A stretch of 64,000 nt of DNA from positions 2,108,001 through 2,172,000 of the forward strand of contig JAAHFU020000001.1 in the NCBI GenBank assembly GCA_010672825.2. Direction: 5' to 3'. The DNA comes from Leptolyngbya sp. SIO1E4 (GTDB lineage: Bacteria; Cyanobacteriota; Cyanobacteriia; Phormidesmidales; Phormidesmidaceae). Under the pieces are notes generated by a model. It was not told the origin of the DNA, searched no databases, and was given only the letters and a program-made list of their open reading frames with translations. Of the stretch, positions 56,075-64,000 are shown piece by piece; position 1 is the stretch's first letter, and the number at the start of each line of letters is the position of its first letter. Both the position numbers and the translations under genes were made by a program.

Positions 56075-57376
56075 TTAACTTGCGTTTGGCTGAGCAGGGC
56101 GATACGGCATATCAGTCAGCGCCTCTTCAGGCTCAGCATCTCCCGCTGCCAGCCCAAGAGCTTGCAACGGATTATTAATAGCGTCTACTAAATTAGCCAC
56201 GGTTAAATTCATCAGCTCGTTGGGGTTGAGCACAACCCATCCATGGGCCGTGAGTTCGCGCAGCTCAAAGTGTAAGTGCGGCCCAGTGGAATTGCCAGTG
56301 CTGCCAACTAAACCAACTACCTCGCCTTGCTTAATTGACTCGCCAGGGCGCACCAAAATCTGAGAAAGGTGAGCATAGCGAGTTTCCTGGGTGTTGTCTT
56401 CATGGCGCAGAATTACAATTAGGCCATAGCCGCCTAAATAATCTGCGACGGAGACTTCTCCATCTTTGGTGGCTACTACCGGAGTTCCCTCAGGCGCGCC
56501 CAAATCCGTACCTGCGTGAAAACGGCGATCGCCAAAAATCGGGTGCGTGCGCCAACCGAAAAGCGATGTAATGGGAGATGGAATTGCTAGCGGGAAAACA
56601 AATTCTTCTGCGCCTCTCCTGAGCAAATTGAGAGAACTCAGCTTCTCGTTAAAATACTCACGGCTAATGACGGTAGTTCCACCAATACTGACACCATGAC
56701 CGCCAATGCTCACTGGCCCAATAGAAAGGCCATTACCCCCTGACGCCTGGGCATCGGTGCTGGCATGAGCCGCTTCTAACTCTGCCCCTTGAGCAGAGCA
56801 AACATGATTAGGAGCGGATTGCGGTTGGTCTAGGGTGAACTGACATCCCGTGGAGCGATCTGAAAAGATGAGGGATGGCCCTTCTGGAGATTGAGTTGCC
56901 CCTAGCTCGTAGTCTGTTGGATCAATAAACACACTCCCCAACCCTTCATCATTGCTCGAAGAGGCAGCGGGCTCTGAACTCTCATCAGAAGTTTGCGGAA
57001 TCAGCGGTGCCGACTCAGACGTTTCATCTGTCGTGACATGAAGGCGTATGGGGGGTTGAACAGGAGCAGCCTCTCCCGAGGGTTGTGGGGCAGTAGGCGC
57101 GGCTTCGACAGTCGGATTAGTCGTCACCTGAGGGCGCAATAGTAGCTCGGCAGATGTCTCTACTGGGTCGATTGAAGGCGAAGACTCAACCGGCACCGGT
57201 GCTTCACTGCCTCCATCAGTACTTGCCCAGGCAGGAAAAGCTGTCAGCGCTACGCTGCTGCTTAAAAGGCCTGCTCCACCTAGCAAAAGCCATTTCAGCA
57301 AAGAAACGCCATCAGAAGAATATGCGGTGCTGGAGAATTGCTCCGGCTTCATGCTGGTTGCTCCGTCAAACGCCAC
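56075..57376 (-). CDS. M23 family metallopeptidase (LytM domain), exported
   Basis: 433 residues. A hydrophobic segment at about 27-50 (WLLLGGAGLLSSSVAL) acts as signal or anchor. A Pro/Ser/Glu-rich linker (about 55-190) follows, then the LytM peptidase near 275-385. Zinc ligands are visible as FHAGTDLG (His and Asp) and GPHLHFELRE (HxH). The family cuts peptide cross-links in peptidoglycan or activates amidases. It starts eight bases after the end of birA, so the two are probably co-transcribed. Confidence 0.93.
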   Translation of the reverse strand: MAFDGATSMKPEQFSSTAYSSDGVSLLKWLLLGGAGLLSSSVALTAFPAWASTDGGSEAPVPVESSPSIDPVETSAELLLRPQVTTNPTVEAAPTAPQPSGEAAPVQPPIRLHVTTDETSESAPLIPQTSDESSEPAASSSNDEGLGSVFIDPTDYELGATQSPEGPSLIFSDRSTGCQFTLDQPQSAPNHVCSAQGAELEAAHASTDAQASGGNGLSIGPVSIGGHGVSIGGTTVISREYFNEKLSSLNLLRRGAEEFVFPLAIPSPITSLFGWRTHPIFGDRRFHAGTDLGAPEGTPVVATKDGEVSVADYLGGYGLIVILRHEDNTQETRYAHLSQILVRPGESIKQGEVVGLVGSTGNSTGPHLHFELRELTAHGWVVLNPNELMNLTVANLVDAINNPLQALGLAAGDAEPEEALTDMPYRPAQPNAS

Positions 57377-57384
57377 GGTAAACC

Positions 57385-58227
57385 TCAGATATTGTAGCCT
57401 AGCGTGATCTCACCCGGCCTTAAAGATAGGGTCTGTTTCTGACCTGGTGTATCCAGGCTAACAGTTAAATCCCCTGTAGTGGAGACGCCTATTACCTTTC
57501 CAAGGTGCCCATTTAGGGTAAAAACCTGGCCTAGATTCGCAAGTTTTTGCTGATAGGCTCCAATGAACTGGTGAATTCCTTGGTGTTGCCAATACTGATA
57601 GCCTTGGAGTACGCCCCGCAATGCGATCGCCGCTAAATCCTCTAAGGACTTCAAGCTATCTGGCGCTGGATCAGGCAAAAGTTGTCGCAGAGATATGCCA
57701 TGCGGAGGCACGGGGTTGAGCCAATTAATCCCCACCCCAATTACAGCTGTTTGGATCCGTGAAGCGTTTTGTTTAGAAGGCATGCCACTGGTTTGTTCAA
57801 TACGGGTTTCCGTCAAAATACCCCCCACTTTGTACCCGTGGCTCACTAAATCATTGGGCCATTTAAGCTGAGCAGCAACCCCCAAACGCTCTAAACAGGT
57901 GGCCATCCCCCAGGCGCTGGCGAGCGTTAAAAGGGTGCGATCGCTCATGGGCAACGCGGGTTCCAGGACTAAAGAAAGATACAGCCCTCCCGGTGAAGAT
58001 ACCCATGTGCGGCCCCATTGTCCCCGCCCGGCACTTTGCTGGCGTGCAATGACGACTGTCCCTGCCCCTGCGCCTTGATCGACCAAGCTCCAGGCATGTT
58101 GATTGGTAGACGGCAACGCTTCAAAAATATGCACCTTAAATTGCGGACGCAGCGCTGCTAACTCAGGTAATACCCCCAATTGCTGTGCTGGACGGCTTAA
58201 GGCTTCGACAATGCGCCTATAATCCAC
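57385..58227 (-). CDS. birA: Biotin-[acetyl-CoA-carboxylase] ligase
   Basis: About 280 residues from GTG 58227 (VDYRRIVEALSRP). The longer frame to 58368 is rejected because it would overlap the divergent pgeF start and adds no conserved sequence. Key parts: FEALPSTNQHAW, ARQQSAGRGQWGRTWVSSPGGLYLSLVL (biotinyl-adenylate loop GRGQWGR), LKWPNDL and GGILTE. It joins biotin to the BCCP subunit of acetyl-CoA carboxylase. There is no N-terminal DNA-binding domain, so it is not a repressor like the E. coli protein. Confidence 0.92.
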   Translation of the reverse strand: MDYRRIVEALSRPAQQLGVLPELAALRPQFKVHIFEALPSTNQHAWSLVDQGAGAGTVVIARQQSAGRGQWGRTWVSSPGGLYLSLVLEPALPMSDRTLLTLASAWGMATCLERLGVAAQLKWPNDLVSHGYKVGGILTETRIEQTSGMPSKQNASRIQTAVIGVGINWLNPVPPHGISLRQLLPDPAPDSLKSLEDLAAIALRGVLQGYQYWQHQGIHQFIGAYQQKLANLGQVFTLNGHLGKVIGVSTTGDLTVSLDTPGQKQTLSLRPGEITLGYNI

Positions 58228-58329
58228 AGTTCTCTCTGATACGGTGTGAGTAAACCTACCACGGACGGAACGCGGCTCCGATATACTCCGTCTTAAGACT
58301 TGCGTTGGGCATTGGCTGCATCTGACCCT

Positions 58330-59112
58330 ATGAATGAAACCTGGCATTGGCACACCCAGACCGAACATCCTTATCTCACCACAACGCTGTTAAAACATTG
58401 GCAGCATGGCTTTTTTACACGAGACTCTTGGCCGCATTCCCCAGAAGCCCTGAGCCCCCATCTAGAGGCGGCAGCAACGGTCTATCGGGCTAAGCAGGTG
58501 CATGGCAAACGAGTCATTAATCCCAGCGATTTTCCCTTCGGTTCCCTTGAGGAGGCCGCAGTCGCCAGGCCCGAAGCCGACGCTGTGATGACAGTGGCCC
58601 CGCAGCAGGCTGTATGGGTCTGTACGGCAGACTGTACGCCGGTTCTGATTGCAGACGAGACGACTAAACAGGTCGCGGCGGTACATGCGGGTTGGCGAGG
58701 CACCGCGTTGAGAATTGTGCCAGAAACGATTGGCTGCATGCAGGCCCATGGCAGTCAACTGGCGGATTTGCGGGTGGCCATGGGGCCAGCGATCGCAGGC
58801 GCGGTTTACCAGGTGACAACCCATGTGGCGGCAGAGGTTGCACGCTCGCTACAGATAGCGACTGAAAAGGACGAAGAGTTGCTAGGTCAACTCCAGGCGA
58901 TGGAAACTCCCCCGGTCTTGCCCGATCCCAGCCCTGGGCGGATACGGCTAGATGTCCGCCAGATTCTTGCTCTGCAGTTGATCCGATTGGGTTTGGAAGC
59001 AGAACAAATTGCGATCGCTCCCCATTGCACCTACCAAGAGTCAGACCGCTTTTTCTCGTATCGACGAACTCGCGAAAAAAAGGTGCAGTGGTCAGGCATC
59101 GTGAGCGATTAA
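58330..59112 (+). CDS. pgeF: PgeF/YfiH laccase-domain protein
   Basis: 260 residues from ATG 58330 (MNETWHWH), since a start at 58300 lacks support. Metal-site motifs: KQVHGKRVI (His), CTADCTPVLIAD (Cys), VHAGWRGTALRIV (His) and a C-terminal CTYQESDRFFSYRR. Members act on purine nucleosides (adenosine, inosine phosphorolysis or deamination) and edit peptidoglycan precursors; a multicopper oxidase role is now doubted. It is divergent from birA with about 100 bases between the starts. Confidence 0.92.
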   Translation: MNETWHWHTQTEHPYLTTTLLKHWQHGFFTRDSWPHSPEALSPHLEAAATVYRAKQVHGKRVINPSDFPFGSLEEAAVARPEADAVMTVAPQQAVWVCTADCTPVLIADETTKQVAAVHAGWRGTALRIVPETIGCMQAHGSQLADLRVAMGPAIAGAVYQVTTHVAAEVARSLQIATEKDEELLGQLQAMETPPVLPDPSPGRIRLDVRQILALQLIRLGLEAEQIAIAPHCTYQESDRFFSYRRTREKKVQWSGIVSD

Positions 59113-59162
59113 ATTTGCACCTGTCGATTCATACCTGCCTGTTATGGGCTCATCATGTCAGA

Positions 59163-61283
59163 CTAGCTCTCAGTTGGAGACGGTGAAGCTGGCGGCGATG
59201 CCTCTTCTGAACCTGCCACAGTTCGCCCATTTTGCTTAACACTGTTTGAGGTGGCAGTATCTGAGGTGGCAGTATCCGTCGCTTCAGATACTGCCGCTTC
59301 AGGGTTAGCCGCGGTTTCAGTGTCCGTTTGCAGAGAGGGGGGAGCAGTCTCCACAACAGGTGCAGGCAATGGAACTTCTTCAACTGCAGGCAACGTTTCT
59401 ACATTGAGCCGGGTAGGGCGGCTGCCCCCAGATAACCGCTGGAGCAGTTTGGGTTTAGGGTCATGTAAAAGGTAAATAATGCGATCGCCCGCTTGCCAGT
59501 CATCTTCCTTCAAGGAGACTCGCATGCGGTTGTCCCGCTTCACCAAGATTGGAATCAATTCTCGGCTACGCATCAAAGCTCGCAGATGGGCCCGCTGCAT
59601 CAAAGACCCTCGGGCCCGCAGAACTGTTTCGCCTAAACGAACACTGCCCTCTTGGAGATACCCATTCCACATTTTCAGAGGAATGGTCGGAAAAACGGCC
59701 TTTTGCCCAGAGGATTTCTGTCCAGAGGAAGGCTTTTTGCTGTTGCCTTTTTTCCCTGGGACTTCTTCTGCCGCGTTCTCCTCTGAAAAGACGGACACAA
59801 TGCGAGGAGGCTGAAACTCTTCTTGGGCCTGCTGAGCAATGACGGCATTGACGTCGCCATTATTGGTAATTGCTAATAGCGTGGTTGCCGTTGCCAGTCC
59901 CGCTTTTTCTAAAACCTCCGTATCCAAGGCGCTGTTGACAAACACCGGTAAGTTTTCCTGCTCTGCCTGCTCGCAGGCCGCCGCATTAGTGTCGATCAGC
60001 ACGACCGATTCGCCCCCATCCTTAAACAGGCGCGCGATCAACAGACTGAGTGGATTGCAACCAACGATCACGACACCACAGCCTTCTTTCTGAATCGTCA
60101 CCCCTAAAAACCGGGCCAAGGTACTGGCCGTCAAGCCTTGTGACAGCACCGTAATGATGATGGTCAGAAAGACCAGTGCCTTAATCGCATCGCCGCCACT
60201 AATCCCTCGCTCTGTTAGCAGAATGGCAAATAAGGAGGCGACTGAAGCCGAAACAATGCCTCGGGGAGCTACCCAACTTAAAAAAAGTTTCTGACGCCAA
60301 TTTAAGTCGCTAGAGGCCGTGCACAGCCAGATATTCAGAGGTCGGATGACGAGCATAAGCACTAGCACTGTGAGCAATGCCCCTTGTCCTAGGGCAAACA
60401 CGCTCGCAATAGACAGGTCGGCTGCTAGCAGAATAAACAGCACAGAGACCGCCAAAATCGTGAGTTGTCCCTTAAACCGCCTTAAGAGCCGCTCATCTGG
60501 AACGGAGAGTGCTCGCACAACCAGGCCTGCGATGACTGTTGCCATCAGCCCTGACTCGCCTCGAATGGCTTGGGCGATGCCATAGAGTCCCCAGAGGCCT
60601 GCCAGCACGACCAAGTTACGCAATTCCTCAGACAAAAACTCCGCTCGCTTGAGAAAAATGCCAAGGAGCGCGCCTCCTGTCCCTCCAATTGCTGCCCCAA
60701 TCCCTAAGCGCACGGCTAACCCACTGACAATCAAGAGGGGATCCGCATCTCCATTGAGGATAATATCGAGCACAACAACGGCTAGGATGGCGCCGACTGG
60801 GTCGATGAGTACCCCTTCACCTTCAAGAATGGTGGAGACCTTCCGATCAACTTGGACTTGGCGCAGTAGCGGGTTGATCACGGTTGGCCCGGTCACTACC
60901 ACAAGGGAGGCATACAAAAAAGCCAGAGACCAGGGGAATTCGCCCAGCCAGTGAGCGGCCATGCCTCCCCCCACGAGGGTGATAAAGACGCCGGTTGTGA
61001 CTAAATTGCGGAGGCTATCTGATACCCGCCCCAGTTCTTTGAGTTCTAAACTGAGGCCGCCTTCAAAGAGGATGAGGGCAACACTGAGGGAAACCACCAC
61101 TTCAAGGCCAATCCCCAACTCTTGGGGGTGGAGCCAACTGATGCCGTCTGACCCTAACCCAATGCCAAACAACAGCAGGAAGATAATGCTGGGTACCTTG
61201 AGATATTCAGCAATGACCTGGGCAGTAATCCCGGCTAAAACCGTGAGAACAATTTGTCGGGTGATCTCAAACGAGGTGTCCAT
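59163..61283 (-). CDS. CPA1-type cation/proton antiporter with RCK-like C-terminus
   Basis: 706 residues. About 12 transmembrane helices (5-400), with the ion-binding region VVVTGPTVINPLL and EGVLIDPVGAILAVV (conserved Asp) and VAPRGIVSASVASL. An RCK-N-like domain follows (about 405-510), but its glycine loop is degenerate: VIVGCNPLSLLIA, where the second and third Gly are Asn and Ser. A Lys/Ser/Gly-rich linker (about 520-540) separates it from an RCK-C domain (about 570-625, ELIPILVKRDNRM). A Thr/Ala/Ser-rich tail ends the protein. It exchanges Na+ or K+ for H+ across a membrane. Nucleotide control is doubtful because of the loop changes. Confidence 0.9.
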   Translation of the reverse strand: MDTSFEITRQIVLTVLAGITAQVIAEYLKVPSIIFLLLFGIGLGSDGISWLHPQELGIGLEVVVSLSVALILFEGGLSLELKELGRVSDSLRNLVTTGVFITLVGGGMAAHWLGEFPWSLAFLYASLVVVTGPTVINPLLRQVQVDRKVSTILEGEGVLIDPVGAILAVVVLDIILNGDADPLLIVSGLAVRLGIGAAIGGTGGALLGIFLKRAEFLSEELRNLVVLAGLWGLYGIAQAIRGESGLMATVIAGLVVRALSVPDERLLRRFKGQLTILAVSVLFILLAADLSIASVFALGQGALLTVLVLMLVIRPLNIWLCTASSDLNWRQKLFLSWVAPRGIVSASVASLFAILLTERGISGGDAIKALVFLTIIITVLSQGLTASTLARFLGVTIQKEGCGVVIVGCNPLSLLIARLFKDGGESVVLIDTNAAACEQAEQENLPVFVNSALDTEVLEKAGLATATTLLAITNNGDVNAVIAQQAQEEFQPPRIVSVFSEENAAEEVPGKKGNSKKPSSGQKSSGQKAVFPTIPLKMWNGYLQEGSVRLGETVLRARGSLMQRAHLRALMRSRELIPILVKRDNRMRVSLKEDDWQAGDRIIYLLHDPKPKLLQRLSGGSRPTRLNVETLPAVEEVPLPAPVVETAPPSLQTDTETAANPEAAVSEATDTATSDTATSNSVKQNGRTVAGSEEASPPASPSPTES

Positions 61284-61639
61284 AGGCGTTGCACTAACCG
61301 GGCAGCGAAATTGCTACCTGAGGCAATTCCAATGACGACAGCGAACTGAACGTGAGCCGTGAAGCAGCATAGACGTGAAGCTTAACTTTGAAATCGCAAT
61401 CCACCTAGACCACACACCTTGAACTCACGAATTCATCGAGACAGTGATTTCCGCTTCCTGATGCAAGACCCAATCAGGTCAGCTCTGCAATACATCCTTA
61501 CGGCTTAGGTGCCAGTTTTGCCGTCGGTGAATCTCAGGAAAACTGTCTAAGGGCATTGGCGCACTTAACCAAAGAGGTCTGGCGATTCCATCTAACATAA
61601 CACTTGATCCCGAAAGGGTATTCAATAACTACCGTCAGT
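61284..61639. other. Gene-free stretch between antiporter and mltA
   Basis: No coding region or RNA gene recognised. It should contain the antiporter promoter on the minus strand. Confidence 0.5.
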
Positions 61640-62851
61640 TTAAGGACGCAGCAGCAGATAAAACAAATGACCGTCTGTGTTGATCTGTCCAGCTTGCTCA
61701 CCGGCGGCATCGCCGCTGCCCACAAAGATATCGACTCTTCCTGGCCCTTGGATAGCGCCTCCGGTGTCTTGATTCAAGACGTACCGACTCATGGGCTCAG
61801 CTTCCCAATTGCCTGAGGCATCTTTTTGGGGCCAATTGAGGGTGATCATTGCGATCGCCCCTGGAGGCATCAGCACTTTGTCGGTGGCGATAGAGCGCCC
61901 TGCAGTCACTGGTACAGAGAAGGTGCCGGTCGGTGGCCCGCCTGCTGTTTCTCGGAAGAAGACAAAGCGATCATTGCGGGGCAGATACACGCTTAACTCT
62001 TCGGGATAGGTGTGGAAATGGGCCAGTAGCCTTTCTAAGGTGAGTTCCGATTCTGGAATTTTGCCGTCATTAATGAGTTCACGTCCGATGCTGACATAGT
62101 CGTATTCTGTGCGCCCGGCATAGCCCACTGACATAAACGTTCCATCTGAGAGCTGTAGCCGTGCCGATCCTTGCACCTGAACCAGAAATGCTTCTAGGCG
62201 ATCGCGCAACCAAGCAAGCTCTAGGCCCTGCAGGGGGCCTTGATCTGCCTGCAAACCATCTTCCCCTTCCAGGGCTACCCGGGTGGGATGGGGTTGTTCC
62301 CAAGTTTCTAAATTAGGGGGGCGCTGGTAGAGGGGATATCGATACTCTGCTGTCGGTGTACGACTAGCCTGAAAGGACGGCTCAAAATAGCCCGTAAAGT
62401 GTACGCTACCTGCCCCGTCATAGCCAATGGTCTGATACAGCACAAACTCGCGCTGAACCGCTTCATAAAAAGCCTCTGGAGACTGGCTGATCAGCAGTAA
62501 AGCACGGAACCGCAGAAGACTCTGGCGCACCCGATCGCGGGTAATGCCTGCAACTGGATAGGCTTCATAGGCTGTGACTGCTGCCGGAGTATCTAGATAC
62601 TGCAGGCTGTAATCAATCGCCGTGATGAGTTGTTTATAGGCATCAGTCTCATCTTCCTGAAGGAGGTCATCTTGGGGCGAGAGGGTTGCAGGCCAGTCTT
62701 CTACTGGGATCACTGGCTCGACCGGCCCTTGCCTGCCTGGCTCGCCCTCAGCTGCGACGGCTGCTTCAAACAGAATTCCACCGCTGCAAGTGATGCTCAA
62801 GAGCCCAGCAGCGATTGCCCCTCGCAGGCTTAAAGTGTCGTACCAGCCCAT
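61640..62851 (-). CDS. mltA: Membrane-bound lytic murein transglycosylase A
   Basis: 403 residues. A signal sequence (about 9-33) has Cys in ITCSGG that could be lipidated, though the context is not a clean lipobox. The MltA domain covers about 90-290 (VHFTGYFEPSFQASRTPT..YRYPLYQRP). The C-terminal 3D domain carries the three Asp of the family (NQDTGGAI, GRVDIFVGSGDAAG). It cleaves peptidoglycan glycan strands to 1,6-anhydro ends, the substrates recycled by AnmK encoded elsewhere in this window. The upstream gene's stop overlaps its start as TAATG. Confidence 0.93.
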   Translation of the reverse strand: MGWYDTLSLRGAIAAGLLSITCSGGILFEAAVAAEGEPGRQGPVEPVIPVEDWPATLSPQDDLLQEDETDAYKQLITAIDYSLQYLDTPAAVTAYEAYPVAGITRDRVRQSLLRFRALLLISQSPEAFYEAVQREFVLYQTIGYDGAGSVHFTGYFEPSFQASRTPTAEYRYPLYQRPPNLETWEQPHPTRVALEGEDGLQADQGPLQGLELAWLRDRLEAFLVQVQGSARLQLSDGTFMSVGYAGRTEYDYVSIGRELINDGKIPESELTLERLLAHFHTYPEELSVYLPRNDRFVFFRETAGGPPTGTFSVPVTAGRSIATDKVLMPPGAIAMITLNWPQKDASGNWEAEPMSRYVLNQDTGGAIQGPGRVDIFVGSGDAAGEQAGQINTDGHLFYLLLRP

Positions 62852-63105
62852 TAGAATCGTTCAACACTGGAGCTAAAGATGGGCTCTACCCGAATCGCCA
62901 ACAGGCGAGAGGGACGAATCACCATGTATTCGCCGGGATTAATCTTTGGAATAGGCACACTGATGAATTCTTCTGAAGTGGCTTTAGGCATCAGCTCACC
63001 GCTATACCATTTCTGGAATTCCTGAATCGTTGAGAACTTCACTTCTTCGTGGTGTCCACCATCGAAGAGCATGTGGATGATGTATTCACTGGGAGTTCTT
63101 GGCAT
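62851..63105 (-). CDS. Small conserved protein upstream of mltA, unknown function
   Basis: 84 residues from ATG 63105 (MPRTPSEYIIHMLFDGGHHEEVKF); the frame upstream to 63171 looks non-conserved. Contains FSTIQEFQKWYSGELMPKA and ends in strands VPIPKINPGEYMVIRPSRLLAIRVEPI. No signal peptide, no known domain. The TAATG overlap with mltA indicates translational coupling, so a role linked to cell wall enzymes is possible. Confidence 0.75.
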   Translation of the reverse strand: MPRTPSEYIIHMLFDGGHHEEVKFSTIQEFQKWYSGELMPKATSEEFISVPIPKINPGEYMVIRPSRLLAIRVEPIFSSSVERF

Positions 63106-63246
63106 CGTGGTTCTAGTCTTCTCAAGCACCGTCCCCATTATGGGATGGTAGAACAGACAAATTGTACCCACGTTCTTACTCTTAACAGGTCATGGGCTGA
63201 TTTCATTGTTCGCGATCGCTGTTTTCTGCCGCTTGTGAGACTCCGC

Positions 63247-63265
63247 GTGATGTTTCAAACATCAC
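63247..63265. promoter_or_regulatory. 19-base palindrome upstream of the mltA operon
   Basis: GTGATGTTT-C-AAACATCAC, a perfect 9-bp inverted repeat around one central base. It lies about 140 bases upstream of the minus-strand start at 63105, a plausible place for a regulator site. The surrounding 63172-63434 contains no supported gene. Confidence 0.4.
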
Positions 63266-63434
63266 AACTGTGCTGCATGGTTCCACTTTTCTACTGTGAT
63301 GATCGATCAACCAATCTGGCCGATCAAACCCATGGTGGCGGTTCGCAAGGGTGATGGCGTTTCCCAGGGAAGGCTCACTCAACGAAGCACTGGTACCCAT
63401 CGTCCATGACACGGCGGCGTCAACCCCTGGATGA

Positions 63435-63689
63435 TTATGTTTTGAGTTGTCGCAGATATGCTGTCAGTTGTTCGGACAGTCTGATCGCTACAGTGGTAAC
63501 CTTGTGCCGCTGCCCTGTGGCCATGAAGGTTCCCTTGAGCTGAGCACGATTGAAGGTGTTTTGCTGAATCTCTGCATCCCTAAAATCGGCAAGCTTTAAA
63601 TCAGCTGCGGTGAAGTCGGTTTCATCGAGCCCGACGGGGTGGGTGGGTCGGTGGTTGAGACCTAGCGTTTGCTGGCTGGTTGGCTGAAA
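63435..63689 (-). pseudogene. Pentapeptide-repeat segment cut off by an in-frame TGA
   Basis: 84 codons in the same frame as, and directly after, the TGA that ends the membrane protein at 63690. They read PTHPVGLDETDFTAADLKLADF, a short pentapeptide-repeat pattern A(D/N)LxX, then TFNRAQLKGTF and a charged C-terminus ending QLTAYLRQLKT. No start codon precedes the conserved part, so it can be made only by readthrough. A single gene broken by one nonsense change is the simplest reading. Confidence 0.65.
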
Positions 63690-63923
63690 TCAGCGAGCAG
63701 ATAAATGGGTCACGTCATAGTAGCCCCACAGGGCGCCACCAATTGCGCCGATTAGGCTAGAGGGAATGCTATGCAGCACACTGTCCAAGTCTTCGGGTTG
63801 CTGAAGACTGCCGACCAGGATTCCCAGTAAAAACACACCTCGCAATGTGCCCAATACCACAGACCAGTATCGAGACATTTTGCGGGTTAGCAGCGCGATA
63901 AATAACCAAACAATGCCCACCAA
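63690..63923 (-). CDS. Membrane protein, N-terminal part of an interrupted gene
   Basis: 77 residues from a TTG at 63923, or GTG one codon later. The frame stays open further upstream to a TAG near 63992 without ATG or GTG, so the start is uncertain. Three hydrophobic segments (VGIVWLFIALL, VVLGTLRGVFLLGILVG, LIGAIGGALWGYY). The TGA stop at 63692-63690 is followed in frame by a pentapeptide-repeat segment, so the intact protein probably had a membrane part plus pentapeptide tail. Confidence 0.55.
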   Translation of the reverse strand: MVGIVWLFIALLTRKMSRYWSVVLGTLRGVFLLGILVGSLQQPEDLDSVLHSIPSSLIGAIGGALWGYYDVTHLSAR

Positions 63924-64000
63924 AACGGCCCAACCTGTGGCTGATAAGGCACTGAAAAGATAATAAAGAGAACGATATGGAATCGCATGACCCTAGGGCT

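Noticed and set aside
1-64000. CRISPR arrays, tRNA or rRNA genes
   Set aside because: No regularly spaced repeats and no tRNA or rRNA signature sequences were seen by eye; a covariance-model scan was not possible.

Overview
The window is chromosomal DNA from a cyanobacterium. The evidence is frequent HIP1 octamers (GCGATCGC), a guaB3-yfr1-trxA block, ycf23, an hmp/pil-type phototaxis and motility chemotaxis operon with hmpF, a CyaC-type adenylate cyclase and several small proteins of cyanobacterial type. The vanadium haloperoxidase and the accessory islands would fit a Leptolyngbya- or Acaryochloris-like lineage, but the genus cannot be fixed from this sequence. No rRNA, tRNA or CRISPR array was seen.

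Bases 1-12.6 kb form an accessory signalling and biosynthesis island. A hybrid histidine kinase, cut by the window edge, is followed by a one-module NRPS-like reductase. Its condensation domain is split over two reading frames, and its adenylation domain carries an inserted PilZ-like segment between core motifs A8 and A10. A membrane-bound Cache-HAMP hybrid kinase follows after 40 bases. The two kinases share a closely related transmitter-receiver module. A decayed IS630-type element, itself interrupted by an IS982 fragment, begins 4 bases after the second kinase. I regard the PilZ-in-A-domain enzyme between two sensor kinases as the most novel item here.

Bases 12.6-18.5 kb hold small membrane proteins, long gene-poor stretches, an unlisted 57-residue secreted single EF-hand protein with its own terminator, a double-AAA Cdc48-like ATPase and a GNAT acetyltransferase. 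Bases 18.5-25 kb hold the CyaC-like receiver/GAF/kinase/receiver/cyclase protein, a TonB-like proline-rich protein, a glutathione transferase and fabI. A perfect 54-base palindrome centred on a HIP1 site separates fabI from the divergent vanadium haloperoxidase (25.1-27.0 kb).

Bases 27-37 kb: trxA, the small RNA Yfr1 and guaB3 lie on the minus strand. They are followed by a KtrA-like RCK protein overlapping anmK, a Ser/Thr kinase, a repeat-rich gap with a second IS630 end remnant, and a bcp-nudix-hydrolase operon. Bases 37-41 kb: oligopeptidase A (M3), a coiled-coil membrane protein and ycf23.

Bases 41.5-55.9 kb are the type IV pilus taxis locus. hmpF is divergent from hmpA (PatA-like), hmpB (CheY), hmpC (CheW), hmpD (methyl-accepting transducer) and hmpE (CheA-CheY hybrid). 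hmpD and hmpE carry very long acidic linkers with repeated short motifs. hmpE reaches about 2160 residues, with roughly 1200 of them linker.

Bases 56-64 kb: an M23 peptidase with birA, a laccase-domain PgeF protein, a CPA1 cation/proton antiporter with a degenerate RCK domain, an mltA operon, and a membrane/pentapeptide-repeat gene interrupted by an in-frame TGA.
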